Assembly (NCBI RefSeq): GCF_003573695.1
Contig: NC_039359.1
Location: forward strand, 88,826,566 to 88,890,565
Direction of reading: 5' to 3'
DNA: 64,000 bases
Source: Papaver somniferum
Taxonomy: Eukaryota > Streptophyta > Magnoliopsida > Ranunculales > Papaveraceae
Shown here: one piece after another, positions 61,702 through 64,000 of the stretch
Layout: each line of letters opens with the position of its first letter
Position numbering within the stretch: the stretch's first letter is position 1
The notes under the pieces: model-generated
The model's input: the letters and a program-made list of their open reading frames with translations, nothing else
The model's database searches: none
Told to the model about the DNA's origin: nothing
Program-made: the position numbers and the translations under genes

Positions 61702-62560
61702 TCATGCCAGCCAAAACTCCGCACCAAAGGCATGCCAACCATGCCAGCCGCACCACCGTGCCAATGGCATGCCATTCCGGCCACATCTCCGCGCCAAAGG
61801 CATGCCAACCATGCCAGCCGCACCACCGTGCCAATGGCATGCCATGATAGCCACATCTCCGCGCCAAAGGCATGCCAACCATTCCAGCCGCACCACAGTG
61901 CCAATGGCATGCCATGCTAGCCACATCTCCGCGCCAAGGCATGCCCACCATGCCATCCACACCACAGTGCCAATGGCATGCCATGCCAGCCACATCTTCG
62001 CGCCAAGGCATGCCCACCATGCCATCCACACCACAGTGCCAATGGCATGCCATGCCAGCCACATCTTCGCGCCAAAAGCATGCCAACCATGCCAGCCACA
62101 CCACCGTGCCAATGGCATGCCATGCCAGCCACATCTCCGCGCCAAAGGCATGCCAACCATGCTAGCCGCACCACCGTGATAATGGCATGCCATGCCAGCC
62201 ACATCTCCGCGCTAAGGCATGCCCACCATGCCATCCACACCACAGTGCCAATGGCATGCCATGCCAGCCACATCTCCGCGCCAAGGCATGCCAACCATGC
62301 GAGCTGCACCACGGTGCCAATGGTATACCATGCCAACCACATCTCCGTGTCAAGGCATACCAACCATGCCATACGCAACACAGTGCCAGTGGCATACCAT
62401 GCCAGCCACATCCCCGCGCCAAGGCATGCCAACCATGCCAGCCGCACCACGGTGCCAATGGCAAACCATGCCAGCCACATCTCCGTGCCAAGGCATGCCC
62501 ACCATGCCAGCCGCACCAAAGTGTCAATGGCATACCATGCCAGCCACATCTCCGCGCCAA
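61702..62560 (+). repeat. 69-70 bp minisatellite, about 12 units
   Basis: CCACATCTCCGCGCCAAAGG recurs at 61,781, 61,851, 61,921, 61,990, 62,059, 62,129, 62,199, 62,268, 62,337, 62,406, 62,475 and 62,544, a spacing of 69 or 70. Each unit holds CATGCCA words and a GCCGCACCACCGTGCCAATG block. Because 69 is divisible by three, long open frames of 140-219 codons appear on both strands; they are a by-product and not genes. The array is much more GC-rich than the rest of the window. Confidence 0.95.
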
Positions 62561-64000
62561 AGCCATGCAGGCCCTACCACATGCCGCTGGCTGCCAAACG
62601 AAGGGTTGAAACAATCAACGACTACCCTTCCATCTGAGATGCAGATCTCAGGCGTCCAAGTTCACCACCTAACGCATGGAAACTTCCGGCCCAAGGCCAA
62701 ACATCACGGTTTTGCCAAAACCCTAATTTTGGCCGCTCCTAAAATATGTCAAAGCCATGCCGGCCCTGCCACATGTCGCTGGCTGCCAAACGAAGGATTG
62801 CAACAATCAACGACCACCCTTCCATCTGAGATGTAGATCTCAGCCGTCTAAGTTCGCCACCTAACGCAAGGAAACTTCCGTCCCAAGGTCAAACATCACG
62901 GTTTTTCCAAAACTCTAATTTTGTCCGCGCCTAAAATATGCCAAAGCCATGCCGGCCCTACCACATGCCGCTGGCTGCCAAACGAAGGGTTGCAACAATC
63001 AACGACTACCCTTCCATCTGAGATGCATATCTCAGCCGTCCAAATTATCCACCTAAAGCATGGCAACTTCCGGCCCAAGGCCAAACATCACGATTTTGCC
63101 AAAACCCCAATTTTTCCCGCGCCTAAAATATGCCAAAGCCATGTCGGCCCTAACACATGCCTCTGGATGCCGAACGAAGGGTTTCAACAATCAACCGCTA
63201 CCCTTCCATCTGAGATGCAGATCTCATCCATCCAAGTTCGCCACCTAACGCATGGCAACTTCCGGCCCAAGGCCAAACATCACGGTTTTGCCAAAACCCT
63301 AATTTTGGCTGCGCCTAAAATATGCCAAAGCCATGCCGGCCTTACCACATGTCGTTGGCTGCCAAAAGAAGGGTTGCAAAAATCAACGACCACCCTTTCT
63401 CCTGAGATGCAAATCTCAGCCGTACAATCTTGCCACCGAACGCATGGAAACTTTTGGCCCAATGCCAAGCCCTAATTTTGGTCGCGCCTAAACTATGCCA
63501 ATACCCTAGTTTTGGCCGCGCCTAAACTACGCCAAAATCCTAGCTCGGTGACGCCTAAGCCATGCCACTGGTTGCAAACGAAGGGTTGCAACAATGAACG
63601 GCCACCCTTCCTCCTGAGATGCAAATTTCAGCCGTATAAGCTTGCCACCTAACGCATGGAAACTTTTGGCCCAATGCCAAGACCTAATTTTGGCCGCGCC
63701 TAAACTATGCCAAAACCCTATTTCTGTCGCGCCTAAACTACGCCAAAATCCTAGCTCGGCCGCGCCTAAACCATGTCATTGGATGCATACGAAGGGTTGC
63801 AACAATCAACGGCCACCCTTCCCCCCGAGATACGAATCTCAGCCATACAAACTTGCCACCAAACGATTTGTGGCAATCTCTTGGCCACGACGCTAAAACC
63901 CTAATTTGGTCGTGCCAAGAGCATGGAAGCGCTGCAACCATGTCGCTGGTTGACAAACGAAGGGTTGCAAAAATCTACGGCTACCCTTCCTCCTGAGATG
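62561..64000 (+). repeat. 192-bp satellite, running off the window
   Basis: AGCCATGC(C/A)GGCCCTACCAC recurs at 62,561, 62,753, 62,945, 63,137 and 63,329, exactly 192 bp apart. Units contain AACGAAGGGTTGCAACAATC, CTTCCATCTGAGATGCAGAT and a TTTTGGCCGCGCCTAAA phrase. After 63,470 the units become irregular (about 205-230 bp) by duplication of the CCGCGCCTAAACTA(T/C)GCC part. The frames of 180-200 codons reflect the 3 x 64 period. Confidence 0.93.

Noticed and set aside
61613..62637. several frames of 136-219 codons on both strands, rich in Trp/Gly/His or Pro/Cys
   Set aside because: They are translations of the 69-70 bp minisatellite; the period divisible by three creates them.
62921..63475. 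184-codon frame in the 192-bp satellite
   Set aside because: It follows the repeat period exactly (64 codons per unit) and starts and ends within units.

Overview
The window is nuclear DNA from a flowering plant, very probably a eudicot. The evidence is a GC-poor background, GT-AG introns in two recognisable plant genes (a fatty acyl-CoA reductase relic and a small membrane-protein gene), a Cassandra TRIM retrotransposon with a 5S-like LTR, plant-type LINEs with an RNase H domain, hAT-type MITEs, and non-autonomous LTR elements primed by initiator tRNA-Met. I cannot name the species from the sequence. Most of the window is repetitive; only one gene (minus strand, 52.2-54.8 kb) looks intact.

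Layout. (1) 60-27,674 is a tandem duplication of a 12-13 kb block made almost wholly of transposons. Copy 1 is 60-12,274, copy 2 is 12,275-25,363, copy 3 is 25,364-27,447 (truncated), and a 227-bp piece of a fourth copy ends at 27,674. Each full copy carried a TIR element packed with AACCGAAC/GTTCGGTT motifs, a hAT MITE, a long LTR on the plus strand, a Cassandra TRIM, a small LTR element, and a 2.3-kb LTR on the minus strand. Copies 1 and 2 later lost different parts through deletions at short microhomologies. (2) 27.7-29.7 kb holds a decayed LINE 3' half on the minus strand. (3) 29,720-41,668 is a tandem array of one non-autonomous LTR retrotransposon: six LTRs of about 1.35 kb alternating with about 0.73-kb internal segments, the last segment cut short. 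(4) 41.7-42.3 kb is a diverged fragment of the AACCGAAC element.

(5) 42.8-46.8 kb, minus strand, is a nine-exon fatty acyl-CoA reductase relic, with a frameshift in exon 4, missing C-terminal sequence and repeats in its introns. (6) 47-51.4 kb holds a 269-bp LINE tail with a target-site duplication, an LTR fragment, a Gln/Ser/Pro-rich reading frame and a broken Myb/NAM-associated transposon gene. (7) 52.2-54.8 kb, minus strand, is a three-exon gene for a roughly 201-residue membrane protein. (8) 55,146-59,440 is a LINE with endonuclease, reverse transcriptase, zinc-binding and RNase H regions, inserted about 380 bp upstream of that gene and flanked by a 12-13 bp duplication. (9) 61.7 kb to the end consists of two abutting satellites: a 69-70 bp minisatellite, then a 192-bp repeat that runs off the window.

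The genes do not form a pathway. The window is best read as a record of transposon insertion, LTR-LTR recombination, segmental duplication, gene conversion and satellite growth around two host genes. The strongest leads are the six-LTR array, the near-identical tract between the duplicated blocks, and the motif-dense TIR element family.
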